Shown: piece after piece, positions 56,160 through 64,000 of the stretch
How positions within the stretch are numbered: the first letter of the stretch is position 1
How the letters are laid out: the number at the start of each line of letters is the position of its first letter
Assembly (NCBI GenBank): GCA_028281925.1
Contig: JANQIX010000035.1
Location: 1 to 64,000 of the forward strand
From: Alphaproteobacteria bacterium
GTDB lineage: Bacteria > Pseudomonadota > Alphaproteobacteria > DSM-16000 > Inquilinaceae
Direction of reading: 5' to 3'
Length of the DNA: 64,000 nt
Notes under the pieces: generated by a model
Database searches by the model: none
Seen by the model: the letters and a program-made list of their open reading frames with translations, nothing else
Told to the model about the DNA's origin: nothing
Position numbers and translations under genes: made by a program

Positions 56160-57152
56160 ATGGTTGGCCGTAGTAGCGAATTCGATCGTATCGACCGCTT
56201 CTTGAAACCGCTGGCGGCGGGGTTCCAGGGTGCGCTTGGGCTTGTCGACGACGCCGGGGTGCTGACGCTTCCCGCGTCCCAGAGCCTGGTCGTGACGACC
56301 GACGCCATGGTCGAGGGTATCCACTACCTGGCGGGCGAGCCGCCGGACCGGCTGGCCAGGAAGCTGCTACGGGTCAACCTCTCGGATCTCGCGGCGATGG
56401 GAGCCGAGCCCTACTGCTATACGCTGACGTTGGCACTGGTGCCGGATGTCGAGGACAGCTGGCTGGCAGCCTTCGTAGCGGGCCTTGCGAGCGATCAGGC
56501 GGCGTTCGGCATCCATCTGCTCGGCGGTGACAGTGTCAGCACGCCAGGCCCCACGGTCTTATCGGTGACGGCATTCGGTCGCGTCGAGAATGGGCGGATG
56601 ATCTTGAGATCCGGCGCACGGCCGGGCGACGCCGTTCTGGTGAGTGGTACGATCGGCGACGGCGCGCTGGGACTACGGGTAGCGCGGGATGGTGTGCCCG
56701 GGCTGGACGCGGAGCATGTTCGCTTCCTTGCCGGGCGCTATCACCTGCCGGATCCACAGGTCCAGCTCGGCCAGGCGCTTCCGGGGCTGGCAGCGGCGGC
56801 CGCTGACCTATCCGACGGTCTGATCGGCGACCTTGGCCATATCTGCCGGGCATCGGGCGTGTCGGCGGTCGTGGAAGCCGACCGCGTGCCGCTTTCCGCT
56901 CCTGCGCGTTCGATGATTGCCCTCGACGCCCGATGGCGAAAGGTGGCGCTGGCAGGGGGAGACGACTACGAGTTGATCTTCACGGCCAGGCCGGATGCCC
57001 TTGCGGCTATCCAGGCGGTAGCCGAAGGATGTGGGGTCCAAGTGACGGTCGTGGGCCGCATCGTGGAAGCGGATGGCCAGACGCCGGAGGCCCGCATGAT
57101 TGACGCCGGCGGGACGACACTGAAGGGCCTCGATGGATGGCAGCACTTCTAA
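56160..57152 (+). CDS. thiL: Thiamine-monophosphate kinase
   Basis: Phosphorylates thiamine monophosphate to the active diphosphate; 330 residues. Family stretches: SEFDRIDRFLKPLA, LGLVDDAGVLTLPASQSLVVTTDAMVEGIHYL, RVNLSDLAAMGAEP, LLGGDSVSTPGP, AAAADLSDGLIGDLGHI and LAGGDDYELIF. The ATG is 9 bases after the nusB stop. It ends the nusB-thiL block; the following 140 bases contain a palindrome before fliL. Confidence 0.95.
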   Translation: MVGRSSEFDRIDRFLKPLAAGFQGALGLVDDAGVLTLPASQSLVVTTDAMVEGIHYLAGEPPDRLARKLLRVNLSDLAAMGAEPYCYTLTLALVPDVEDSWLAAFVAGLASDQAAFGIHLLGGDSVSTPGPTVLSVTAFGRVENGRMILRSGARPGDAVLVSGTIGDGALGLRVARDGVPGLDAEHVRFLAGRYHLPDPQVQLGQALPGLAAAAADLSDGLIGDLGHICRASGVSAVVEADRVPLSAPARSMIALDARWRKVALAGGDDYELIFTARPDALAAIQAVAEGCGVQVTVVGRIVEADGQTPEARMIDAGGTTLKGLDGWQHF

Positions 57153-57229
57153 GCACGTGACGGCGGACTGCGGCAGGTTGGCCAGCATCTGCCGATCAGC
57201 GGCATCCTTTACCCGTTGTTCACCATCAG

Positions 57230-57245
57230 TATCCGATAACGGATA
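57230..57245. promoter_or_regulatory. 16-base interrupted palindrome upstream of fliL
   Basis: TATCCG (57230-57235), ATAA, CGGATA (57240-57245): perfect 6-base arms, AT-rich centre, 47 bases before the fliL ATG at 57293. Size and form suit a dimeric repressor or activator site. No other copy was noticed in the window. Confidence 0.4.
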
Positions 57246-57292
57246 GTAGTGAATCGAACCTGTTGCGGCCGCTTGGCCCATTGGCACGACGG

Positions 57293-57754
57293 ATGCGTAA
57301 GCTGATCATCATTTTCGTTGTGCTGTTGATCCTCGGCGGCGGGGGGGCCGCCGCCTGGTTCTTCTATTTCAGTAAGACGATGGGCGAAGAGGCCGAAGAG
57401 GAAGAGATCGTCGAGCCCGAGCCCGAAGGGCCGCCCGTCTACGTCGAATTCAATCCGATGCAGTTTCCCGTCTTGGGTGAAGACGGTGTGGAGCAGATGG
57501 TTACGCTGGTCATCGCCCTGCAGGTGCCGGACGACAGCGCCGGGGACGAGGTCATAGCCATGGCGCCCCGCCTCAACGACGCGTTCATGGTGCAGCTCTA
57601 TGGCGCGCTCGATGCCCGCACCGTCATGCTCAGCAACGGCATGATCGACGTTGCGAGCCTGAAGGTGCGGCTGGTCGAAGCCGCCGATGGCGTGCTGGGA
57701 ACCGGTATCGTTCAGGACGCGCTGGTCCAGATGATCAGTCAGCGCCAGCTCTGA
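57293..57754 (+). CDS. fliL: Flagellar basal-body associated protein FliL
   Basis: Single-pass inner-membrane protein that supports stator function around the motor; 153 residues. Transmembrane segment at about 3-24 (KLIIIFVVLLILGGGGAAAWFFYF), then an acidic linker (EEAEEEEIVEPEPEG) and the FliL domain with VEFNPMQFPV and LNDAFMVQLYGALDAR. Start ATG 57293 fits the family; a TTG at 57263 adds ten residues. It stands alone, away from motAB (29876-31908) and from any basal-body genes, between thiL and hppA. Confidence 0.9.
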   Translation: MRKLIIIFVVLLILGGGGAAAWFFYFSKTMGEEAEEEEIVEPEPEGPPVYVEFNPMQFPVLGEDGVEQMVTLVIALQVPDDSAGDEVIAMAPRLNDAFMVQLYGALDARTVMLSNGMIDVASLKVRLVEAADGVLGTGIVQDALVQMISQRQL

Positions 57755-57961
57755 TCAATCGGCAGTCGCTCCGCTTAGATCTCACTTGAACGTGCCGCCG
57801 GAATAATCGGCGAACATCGTTGATATGCGGCAAAAATGTGACCCCTCATGTTGCCTCGTTGCACCTGCCATGGCATCTTGCCGCATTGCGGAATCACGGA
57901 TTCGGCAGCTGGGCCGGCGCGGGCGCGACCGCAACCGGCGAGTTCGCTTTAGGGGGATCTA

Positions 57962-60097
57962 ATGTCACCAACGGTCGTCCTGGTCTTCGCCCTGCTGTGC
58001 GGGGTGGCGGCTGTCGCCTACGGAATTTGGGCATCTCGATCGGTGCTGGCGCTGAGCGCGGGCACGGAGCGCATGCAACAGATCGCGTCGGCGATTCAGG
58101 AGGGTGCGAGCGCCTATCTGAACCGCCAGTACACGACCATCGCGATCGCCGGCGTCGTCATCGCCGTGATCGTGGGCTTTCTCTTGAACTGGCTGGTGGC
58201 GGCTGGATTCGTCGTCGGTGCCGTGCTGTCCGGCGCGGCCGGCTATATCGGAATGCTCATTTCTGTGCGCGCCAATGTGCGGACCACAGAGGCCGCGCGT
58301 CAGGGGCTGGCAGAGGGCCTGAGCGTATCGTTCCGCGCCGGCGCGGTGACCGGCATGCTGGTCGCCGGTTTGGCGCTGCTTGCGGTCGCCGGGTATTACT
58401 CGTTCCTGCTGGCCTCGGGGGCCGAAGGCCGCGACGTCATCGACCCGCTGGTGGCCCTTGGCTTCGGCGGCTCGCTGATTTCGATCTTCGCGCGTCTCGG
58501 TGGCGGCATCTTCACCAAGGGTGCGGATGTCGGGGCCGACCTGGTCGGCAAGGTGGAAGCCGGCATTCCCGAGGACGATCCCCGGAACCCCGCCGTGATC
58601 GCGGACAATGTGGGCGACAATGTCGGCGATTGCGCCGGCATGGCAGCCGATCTGTTCGAGACCTATGCCGTGACCGTGGTCGCCACGATGGTGCTGGCAT
58701 CGATCTTCTTCGCCGGCTCTGAGAACCTCGGCATGCTGATGGCCTACCCGCTTGGCATCGGCGGCATCTGCATCCTGGCGTCCATTGCCGGGACGTTCTT
58801 CGTCAAGCTCGGGCCCAGCAAGAGCATCATGGGCGCTCTCTACAAGGGCTTCATCGCAGCCGCGCTGCTATCGCTTGCCGGCATCTTCTTGATCACTCTG
58901 GTCGTGCTCGGCTTCGGCACGGAGTACACCTATCAGGTCGGCGGAACGGACCACTCCGTGACCGGCATGATCCTCTTCGCCTGCGCCGTCATTGGCTTGG
59001 TCGTCACCGGCCTGCTGATCTGGGTCACCGAATACTATACCGGCACGGATTACCGGCCGGTCCGGTCGGTGGCGCGGTCTTCGACGACCGGTCACGGCAC
59101 CAACGTGATCCAGGGGCTGGCGGTGTCGATGGAGTCGACGGCTCTGCCGGCGCTGATCATCTGTGCCGCCATCATCGGGACGTATCTGCTGGCGGGCCTG
59201 TTGGGCATCGCCATCGCCGTGACGGCCATGTTGGCGCTGGCCGGTGTGGTCGTGGCGCTCGATGCCTATGGTCCGGTCACTGACAATGCCGGCGGTATCG
59301 CGGAAATGGCCGATCTTGAGGCGGATGTCCGCAATACCACGGACGCGCTGGATGCGGTGGGCAACACCACGAAGGCGGTAACGAAGGGCTATGCCATCGG
59401 GTCGGCCGGTCTCGGCGCCCTCGTGCTCTTCGCCGCCTACACGGCCGATGTCGACTACTTCAGGGCGAACGCCAGTCCGGAGCAGTACGCCTTCTTCGAG
59501 GGGATCTCGTTGGACTTCAGCCTCTCCAATCCGTACGTGGTGATCGGGTTGTTCCTGGGCGGTCTCTTGCCCTACCTGTTCGGTGCGCTCGGCATGACGG
59601 CCGTGGGCCGTGCGGCCGGATCGGTCGTGGAAGAGGTGCGGCGTCAGTTCCGTGAGACCAAGGGGATCATGGAAGGCACGACCAAGCCCGATTACAGCCG
59701 GGCGGTCGACATGCTGACCAAGGCGGCCATCCGCGAGATGATCATCCCGTCGATGTTGCCGGTGCTGTCGCCCATCGTGGTCTTCTTCGCGGTCTGGGGC
59801 ATTGCCGGCGACAAAGGGGCGGCGCTGTCCGCAGTCGGCGCAATGCTGCTGGGTGTCATCGTGACCGGACTGTTCGTGGCGATTTCCATGACCTCGGGCG
59901 GCGGCGCCTGGGACAATGCGAAGAAGTACATCGAAGACGGTCAGTACGGCGGCAAAGGCAGCGACGCCCACAAAGCGGCGGTCACCGGAGACACCGTCGG
60001 CGATCCGTACAAGGATACGGCAGGGCCGGCGGTGAACCCGATGATCAAGATCACCAATATCGTGGCGCTCTTGCTGCTCGCTATCCTGGCTCACTGA
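57962..60097 (+). CDS. hppA: Membrane-bound proton-translocating pyrophosphatase
   Basis: Integral membrane pump coupling pyrophosphate hydrolysis to H+ export; 711 residues, about 16 transmembrane helices. Active-site blocks: [58 protein letters not shown] and [14 protein letters not shown]. In [18 protein letters not shown] the lysine after GNTT marks the K+-independent type (K+-dependent pumps have Ala). ATG at 57962 follows AGGGGG. The 207-base upstream region has its promoter. A terminator-like hairpin follows. Confidence 0.96.
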   Translation: MSPTVVLVFALLCGVAAVAYGIWASRSVLALSAGTERMQQIASAIQEGASAYLNRQYTTIAIAGVVIAVIVGFLLNWLVAAGFVVGAVLSGAAGYIGMLISVRANVRTTEAARQGLAEGLSVSFRAGAVTGMLVAGLALLAVAGYYSFLLASGAEGRDVIDPLVALGFGGSLISIFARLGGGIFTKGADVGADLVGKVEAGIPEDDPRNPAVIADNVGDNVGDCAGMAADLFETYAVTVVATMVLASIFFAGSENLGMLMAYPLGIGGICILASIAGTFFVKLGPSKSIMGALYKGFIAAALLSLAGIFLITLVVLGFGTEYTYQVGGTDHSVTGMILFACAVIGLVVTGLLIWVTEYYTGTDYRPVRSVARSSTTGHGTNVIQGLAVSMESTALPALIICAAIIGTYLLAGLLGIAIAVTAMLALAGVVVALDAYGPVTDNAGGIAEMADLEADVRNTTDALDAVGNTTKAVTKGYAIGSAGLGALVLFAAYTADVDYFRANASPEQYAFFEGISLDFSLSNPYVVIGLFLGGLLPYLFGALGMTAVGRAAGSVVEEVRRQFRETKGIMEGTTKPDYSRAVDMLTKAAIREMIIPSMLPVLSPIVVFFAVWGIAGDKGAALSAVGAMLLGVIVTGLFVAISMTSGGGAWDNAKKYIEDGQYGGKGSDAHKAAVTGDTVGDPYKDTAGPAVNPMIKITNIVALLLLAILAH

Positions 60098-60106
60098 TCG
60101 GTCGAC

Positions 60107-60136
60107 GGGACCCGGCGTGATATTCCGCCGGGTCCC
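60107..60136. terminator. Hairpin between hppA and bamE
   Basis: Perfect 11-base arms GGGACCCGGCG (60107-60117) and CGCCGGGTCCC (60126-60136) with an 8-base loop, 9 bases after the hppA stop. The bamE stop (60287) is 150 bases away, so this most likely ends hppA. No U-run. Confidence 0.65.
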
Positions 60137-60286
60137 CCCGCCTGTTTCCAGGATGCCTCGAGTCTCAGGCGCGGTAGCGCCGAGGGCATCAGCCGGTTGT
60201 GCTATCCTGATCGAGTTGGACGTTCAGATAGAGGGCGGAACCCGATCGCCACGGCCACGGTGGGAAGTGGGTCGTCCTGCGAACCG

Positions 60287-60736
60287 TTATTCGTCACCCG
60301 TTGGGCTGAACCGCCCGAGATTGCCGAACATCTGCTCGAAGAACGTAATGCGCCGGCCCAAGGTCGGCGTCTCGCGTTCCACCAGCTCCACGTCCTGGGC
60401 GTCGTCCAGGCCCCGTTCCTCCATCTGCTGAAGGACACCGGTCTCGTCGAACGCCACCATCAGAACACGGCGCTCGATGATGTCCGGCTCGAAGAACGAC
60501 ATCCGCTCCGTGCGCTGTCCGATGTAGTACCAGACACGCTCGTTGAACGTTCCAACGGTCGTCGGGGTGCCCAGGACGTCCAGCACGTCGTTGACGGTGC
60601 TGGCCCCGACTTGAAGTTCAGCCACCTTCTCATCTTCGACGATGTTGCCGCGAGTTGCCCTGATTGGAGCGCATGCGGTGACGGCCATCGCAAGCGTCAT
60701 TGCAGCCAGAACGGCAGTCGTCCTACGGCGTCGCAT
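60287..60736 (-). CDS. bamE: BamE/SmpA-OmlA-like outer membrane lipoprotein
   Basis: Small lipoprotein of the beta-barrel assembly machinery; 149 residues. Signal peptide with lipobox AVTAC, Cys22 as the lipidated residue. The SmpA/OmlA core is seen in LQVGASTVNDVLDVLGTPTTVGTF and VWYYIGQRTERMSFFEPDIIERRVLMVAFDE. Conserved Gly-Thr-Pro block after the first helix is typical. The C-terminal part after about residue 105 (GLDDAQDVELVERETPTLG) is longer than in E. coli BamE, as in other alphaproteobacteria. Divergent from the ubiquinol-cytochrome chaperone gene. Confidence 0.88.
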   Translation of the reverse strand: MRRRRTTAVLAAMTLAMAVTACAPIRATRGNIVEDEKVAELQVGASTVNDVLDVLGTPTTVGTFNERVWYYIGQRTERMSFFEPDIIERRVLMVAFDETGVLQQMEERGLDDAQDVELVERETPTLGRRITFFEQMFGNLGRFSPTGDE

Positions 60737-60918
60737 TGCACAAGATTCCCTTGTTCACCGGCACACGCCTACGCCAAGAGTGGTCCCTCGCGCAACCATT
60801 CAGCGGGTAGGGGCTATTGACCGGCGCGCTGCAGCCGCCTATCTCGCCGATGTCATCGTCCTCGACGGCAGCCCCAGCGTCGATGGCGGCGTCCCCTTGA
60901 AGCAGCGGATGCCAGGCC

Positions 60919-61485
60919 ATGTTGTCCCGGATTCGTCAGCGGCGCGAAAACCGCCACGCGGTGGCGCAGGTCTATGTCCGTCTCGTGGAGCAGGCCCGTC
61001 GGCCGGAGTTCTTCGAAAAGCTTGGCGTGCCCGATACGGTGATGGGCCGGTTCAACGCCATTGCCCTGCACGCTTTCCTTCTGTTCCATCGCTTGAAGGG
61101 CGAGGGTGCCAGTGCCGACCTCTTCGCCCAGGCCCTGTTCGACCACATGTTTGCAGACATGGATCGCAACCTGCGGGAGCTCGGTGTCGGCGACCTTAGC
61201 GTCGGCAAAAAGGTCAAGTCTCTGGCGAAAAGCTTCTATGGCCGAACGGTGGCCTATGAGCGGGGGCTTCTAGCGGACGATGAAGGCGACCTTGAAGCCT
61301 CGTTGAGACGAAATCTCTACGACGGCGTAGACCCCGATGAGCGGCAGATCGAAGCCATGATCGCCTACCTGCGCAGCGAGGTCGTCCGTTTGGCGGCCAT
61401 TCCCGCGCAGCAGATCTTCGCCGGCGATTGCGACTTCGCCGATCCACAGCTTCCGGTCGCTCCGGCGTCCGAGAGCCAGTGCTGA
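60919..61485 (+). CDS. Ubiquinol-cytochrome c chaperone family protein
   Basis: Homologue of the mitochondrial Cbp3 assembly factor for the cytochrome bc1 complex; 188 residues. Visible core: VYVRLVEQARRPEFFEKLGVPDTVMGRFNAI, HAFLLFHRLKGEGASADLFAQALFDHMFADMDRNLRELGVGDLSVGKKVKSLAKSFYGR. In alphaproteobacteria this gene commonly precedes the YceD-like and rpmF genes, as here. The next gene starts 16 bases after its stop. ATG at 60919; the ribosome binding site is weak. Membrane contact is expected through its partner. Confidence 0.9.
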   Translation: MLSRIRQRRENRHAVAQVYVRLVEQARRPEFFEKLGVPDTVMGRFNAIALHAFLLFHRLKGEGASADLFAQALFDHMFADMDRNLRELGVGDLSVGKKVKSLAKSFYGRTVAYERGLLADDEGDLEASLRRNLYDGVDPDERQIEAMIAYLRSEVVRLAAIPAQQIFAGDCDFADPQLPVAPASESQC

Positions 61486-61501
61486 GAAGGCAGCGAACCC
61501 A

Positions 61502-62041
61502 ATGCCGAGGTTGGAGCTTTCACGCCCCCTTGCCATCGACACGGTCGACAACGACGGAACCACGATGACCGTCGAGGCCGATGTCGAGGAAAGGAAGGCC
61601 CTTGCTGCACGGTTCCGGATCCCAACGGTGGAGCGTCTGACCGCAGAGGTCGTGATCAGGGCCCACGCTGCCGGGCAGCTCTATTTGGCGCGCGGACATC
61701 TGACAGCGGAGGTCGTGCAAAGTTGTGTCGTCAGCCTGGAACCTGTGCCCGCTAGAGTCGAGGAACGCTTCGCGGCCACGTTCCACACCGCCGACGCGCC
61801 GATCACGGAAGAATTGGCGGAGACGGGGCTGGACGCCGATGTCGACTGGGATGATCCGGAGCCGGTGGAGAATGGTGTGATCGATGTCGGCGAACTGGTG
61901 GCACAGCATCTCTCCCTTGCGCTCGACCCCTATCCGAGGGCCTCGGGCGTCAGCATGGAGGGGATACTGGCTTCGGGCGCGGAACGGAGGGATACACCGT
62001 TTGCTGTATTGAAGTCCTTGAAACAGGACGAAGATTCCTGA
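61502..62041 (+). CDS. YceD-family protein (DUF177)
   Basis: Protein of 179 residues of the YceD/DUF177 family, conserved near rpmF in most bacteria and linked in several organisms to 23S rRNA metabolism; no settled function. Recognisable elements: FRIPTVERLTAEVVIRAHAAGQLYLARGHLTAEVVQSCVVSLEPVP, GVIDVGELVAQHLSLALDPYPRA at the acidic C-terminal half. The usual two cysteines are reduced to one (SCVVS). Operon with the preceding chaperone gene and probably with rpmF. Start ATG at 61502. Confidence 0.88.
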   Translation: MPRLELSRPLAIDTVDNDGTTMTVEADVEERKALAARFRIPTVERLTAEVVIRAHAAGQLYLARGHLTAEVVQSCVVSLEPVPARVEERFAATFHTADAPITEELAETGLDADVDWDDPEPVENGVIDVGELVAQHLSLALDPYPRASGVSMEGILASGAERRDTPFAVLKSLKQDEDS

Positions 62042-62158
62042 AACGGATACGCTCGACCGACTGGGAGGAAAGGGCAGGTTTCATCTGCCGGCAGTAGCCG
62101 TGGCGGTCATGGGCCTTGCTCCGCAAGACGGATTATCCTAAGTAACGGGAGCTTTTTC

Positions 62159-62180
62159 GGGCGGCCCGCTGCGGCCGCCC
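62159..62180 (+). terminator. Hairpin between the YceD-like gene and rpmF
   Basis: Perfect 8-base arms GGGCGGCC (62159-62166) and GGCCGCCC (62173-62180) around CGCTGC, with TTTTT shortly before and TTT directly after. It ends 23 bases before the rpmF ATG, so a complete stop here would block rpmF unless a promoter lies inside or after it. Confidence 0.6.
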
Positions 62181-62203
62181 TTTGAAATCGAGAGTTGCTA
62201 TCG

Positions 62204-62386
62204 ATGGCTGTTCCAAAGAAGAAAGTCTCCAAGTCGCGCCGGGATATGCGTCGCGCCCATCACGCCCTGACCCGGGCGTCGTATGGCGAGTGCCCCAATT
62301 GCGGTGAGTTGAAGCGTCCGCACCATGTGTGCGAGGCTTGCGGCTACTATGATGGCCGTGAGGTCGTGGCCACTGCGGCCGACTGA
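62204..62386 (+). CDS. rpmF: 50S ribosomal protein L32
   Basis: Ribosomal large-subunit protein of 60 residues. [20 protein letters not shown] is diagnostic, and Cys30, Cys33, Cys43 and Cys46 give the zinc ribbon (CPNC and CEAC), so this is the zinc-containing C+ form. The ATG at 62204 matches the family start; a GAGAG is upstream. The three-codon longer frame is not supported. Followed by plsX 36 bases later, the usual order in bacteria. Confidence 0.98.
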   Translation: MAVPKKKVSKSRRDMRRAHHALTRASYGECPNCGELKRPHHVCEACGYYDGREVVATAAD

Positions 62387-62422
62387 TTGCGCCCAATCGG
62401 AATTGGGGATTGACCGGCAACC

Positions 62423-63538
62423 ATGGCGGCGCGCCGGAATACAGACACGCTCAGCATCGCGCTTGATGCCATGGGAGGGGATCGCGCGCCCGGCATGGTT
62501 CTTGCCGGAGCGGAGATCGCCCGCAAGCGCTATCCTGACGTGTCTTTCGTGTTGTTCGGGGATTCCGAGCAGATCGAACGGCGGCTGAAGCGGCTGCCGA
62601 AGCTGCGCGCTATCTCGACCGTGCGCCACACCGACACGGTGGTGACCGGTGACATGAAAGCGTCCGTCGCCATGCGACAGGGCCGACGGTCGAGCATGCG
62701 TCTGGCCATCGACTGCGTAAATGCGGGCGATGCCGATTGCGTCATTTCCGCTGGTAACACCGGCGCGCTGATGGCGATGGCCAAGTTCGTATTCAAGACC
62801 CTTCCCGGCATCGACCGGCCGGCCATCGCGTCGTTTTTCCCGACGCTACGCGGGGAAAGCGTGCTGCTTGACCTCGGCGCGAATATCGACTGCCGGCCGG
62901 AGCATCTGGTCCAGTTCGCGGTGATGGGCGCTTTGTTCGGCAAGGCCGTGCTCGGCCTTATTACGCCGACCGTGGGCGTGCTGAATGTCGGGTCGGAAGC
63001 GCTGAAGGGCAATGAAGTGGTCAAGGAAGCCTATAACCGGCTCTCTGAAGCCCAGCTTCCCGGGCACTTCCACGGGTTTGTCGAAGGCAACGACATTCCG
63101 GCCGGCACCGTCGACGTCGTGGTGACGGACGGTTTCACGGGCAATGTTGCGCTGAAGACGGCGGAAGGCACGGCAAAGCTCTCTGCGGAATGGCTGCGCC
63201 GGACTTTCCGGTCTTCGCTGTTTGCGCGCATCGGCTATCTGCTGGCCTACAACGCCTTCAACAAGCTTCGCAAGCGCACCGATCCGCGACAGTACAACGG
63301 CGCCATGTTCCTCGGTCTGCGCGGGATCTGCGTCAAGAGCCATGGCGGGACGGATGCCCGCGGCTTTGCCAACGCCATCGGCGTGGCCATCGATCTCGTG
63401 AAGAATGGCTTCAACGACAAGGTCAAGGAAGAAGTGCAGCGGTTCATGCCTCAACTCGGGCCGACCGAGCCGGTCGCCTTTCCCTCCGCTGCTGTGTCGA
63501 CCACATCCAGCAGGTCGCACGGGGCGGCAACCGCATGA
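62423..63538 (+). CDS. plsX: Phosphate acyltransferase PlsX
   Basis: Makes acyl-phosphate from acyl-ACP for glycerolipid synthesis; 371 residues. Family marks: [85 protein letters not shown] and [20 protein letters not shown] start is preceded by GGGGATTGACCGGCAACC. The C-terminal ~25 residues (Ser/Thr rich) extend past the family core. The stop overlaps the fabH ATG (ATGA). Confidence 0.96.
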   Translation: MAARRNTDTLSIALDAMGGDRAPGMVLAGAEIARKRYPDVSFVLFGDSEQIERRLKRLPKLRAISTVRHTDTVVTGDMKASVAMRQGRRSSMRLAIDCVNAGDADCVISAGNTGALMAMAKFVFKTLPGIDRPAIASFFPTLRGESVLLDLGANIDCRPEHLVQFAVMGALFGKAVLGLITPTVGVLNVGSEALKGNEVVKEAYNRLSEAQLPGHFHGFVEGNDIPAGTVDVVVTDGFTGNVALKTAEGTAKLSAEWLRRTFRSSLFARIGYLLAYNAFNKLRKRTDPRQYNGAMFLGLRGICVKSHGGTDARGFANAIGVAIDLVKNGFNDKVKEEVQRFMPQLGPTEPVAFPSAAVSTTSSRSHGAATA

Positions 63539-64000
63539 CGGTGCGGCGGGCGCGTATCGTCGCGTGCGGATCGGCCCTTCCAAAGCGCGCCGTCAGCAAT
63601 CTGGAACTCGCCGAAACCGTCGACACCTCGGACGAATGGATCGTCCAGCGTACGGGCATCCGGCAGCGCTACATCGCCGGACCGGACGAAAAGACATCCG
63701 ACCTGGCTATCGCCGCCGCTCGGGTGGCATTGGACCGCGCCGGGCTCACAGGGCCGGAAGTCGACTTGATCGTGCTGGCCACGACGACGCCGGACAACAC
63801 CTTCCCGGCAACGGCATCACGCGTCCAGGCGGCGTTAGGCATGGTTGGGGGAGCGGCGTTTGACGTGCAGGCCGTCTGTTCCGGCTTCGTCTTCGCGCTG
63901 TCGGTCGCAGACAATATGGTGCGCCTTGGCCAAGCCGACCGCGCGCTGGTGATTGGCGCTGAGACATTCACGCGCATTCTTGACTGGAATGACCGCGGTA
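63535..64000 (+). CDS. fabH: 3-oxoacyl-ACP synthase III, N-terminal part (runs off window)
   Basis: Starts fatty-acid chains by condensing acetyl-CoA with malonyl-ACP. The 155 visible residues are the N-terminal half, with the catalytic Cys115 in [29 protein letters not shown] and [17 protein letters not shown] are typical KAS III elements. The His/Asn residues of the active site lie beyond the window. ATG overlaps plsX stop. Confidence 0.95.
   Translation, partial: MTVRRARIVACGSALPKRAVSNLELAETVDTSDEWIVQRTGIRQRYIAGPDEKTSDLAIAAARVALDRAGLTGPEVDLIVLATTTPDNTFPATASRVQAALGMVGGAAFDVQAVCSGFVFALSVADNMVRLGQADRALVIGAETFTRILDWNDRG

Overview
The window is a high-GC chromosomal segment of an alphaproteobacterium. 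Pointers to that class are the MucR/Ros regulator, an LdtR-like MarR regulator, heterotetrameric sarcosine oxidase (soxBDAG), a ubiquinol-cytochrome c chaperone next to a YceD-like gene, Bpt in place of Aat, and the acpS-lepB-rnc-era-recO and yceD-rpmF-plsX-fabH orders. A Rhodospirillales/Kiloniellales-type organism is my guess; the genus cannot be read from the sequence. It is motile (motAB, fliL), uses ubiquinone-type respiration, and makes its own riboflavin, heme, polyamines and fatty acids. I see no rRNA, tRNA, CRISPR array, intact insertion sequence or prophage.

Layout. 1-830: the 3' half of formate-tetrahydrofolate ligase. 840-5580: the most lineage-specific stretch, with a nested inverted repeat, an exported WD40-TPR-peptidoglycan-binding-like protein, a gene-poor 735-base gap and an exported glycine-rich protein of unknown function. 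5581-10817: the sarcosine oxidase operon soxB-soxD-soxA-soxG, which feeds one-carbon units to tetrahydrofolate and fits with fhs and glyA. 10934-17984: acpS-lepB-rnc-era-(MFS)-recO-parC. 18116-19359: bioY and a small two-helix membrane protein. 19377-23683: two divergent, paralogous TRAP permease pairs (dctQM), with one TakP-like binding protein nearby at 25278-26396. 23703-25120: speDE. 26569-29723: Bpt leucyltransferase, alpha-E protein and circularly permuted ATP-grasp protein. 29876-31908: motAB.

32083-41617: flavin reductase, threonine ammonia-lyase, a penicillin-acylase-family hydrolase, ornithine/lysine decarboxylase behind a structured leader, two alpha/beta hydrolases, and hemB coupled to a secreted protein with an internal repeat. 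41786-45337: a valine-degradation cassette (isobutyryl-CoA dehydrogenase, 3-hydroxyisobutyryl-CoA hydrolase with an extra N-terminal domain, 3-hydroxyisobutyrate dehydrogenase), followed by the LdtR-like regulator and an MFS transporter; glutaryl-CoA dehydrogenase follows on the other strand. 48845-57152: a small DUF6898-like protein, mucR, then a dense run rpiB-glyA-nrdR-ribD-ribE-ribBX-ribH-nusB-thiL with stop/start overlaps at several junctions. 57293-64000: fliL, hppA (K+-independent type), bamE, the cytochrome bc1 chaperone gene, yceD-like, rpmF, plsX and the 5' part of fabH.

No wholly new defence or mobile system is evident. The best leads are the RibB protein whose GTP cyclohydrolase II domain has lost its zinc cysteines, the extra domain on the 3-hydroxyisobutyryl-CoA hydrolase, the ATP-grasp/alpha-E/Bpt cluster, the structured leaders before the decarboxylase gene and speD, the secreted propeller protein, the internally duplicated hemB-coupled protein, and MotB's long acidic linker.
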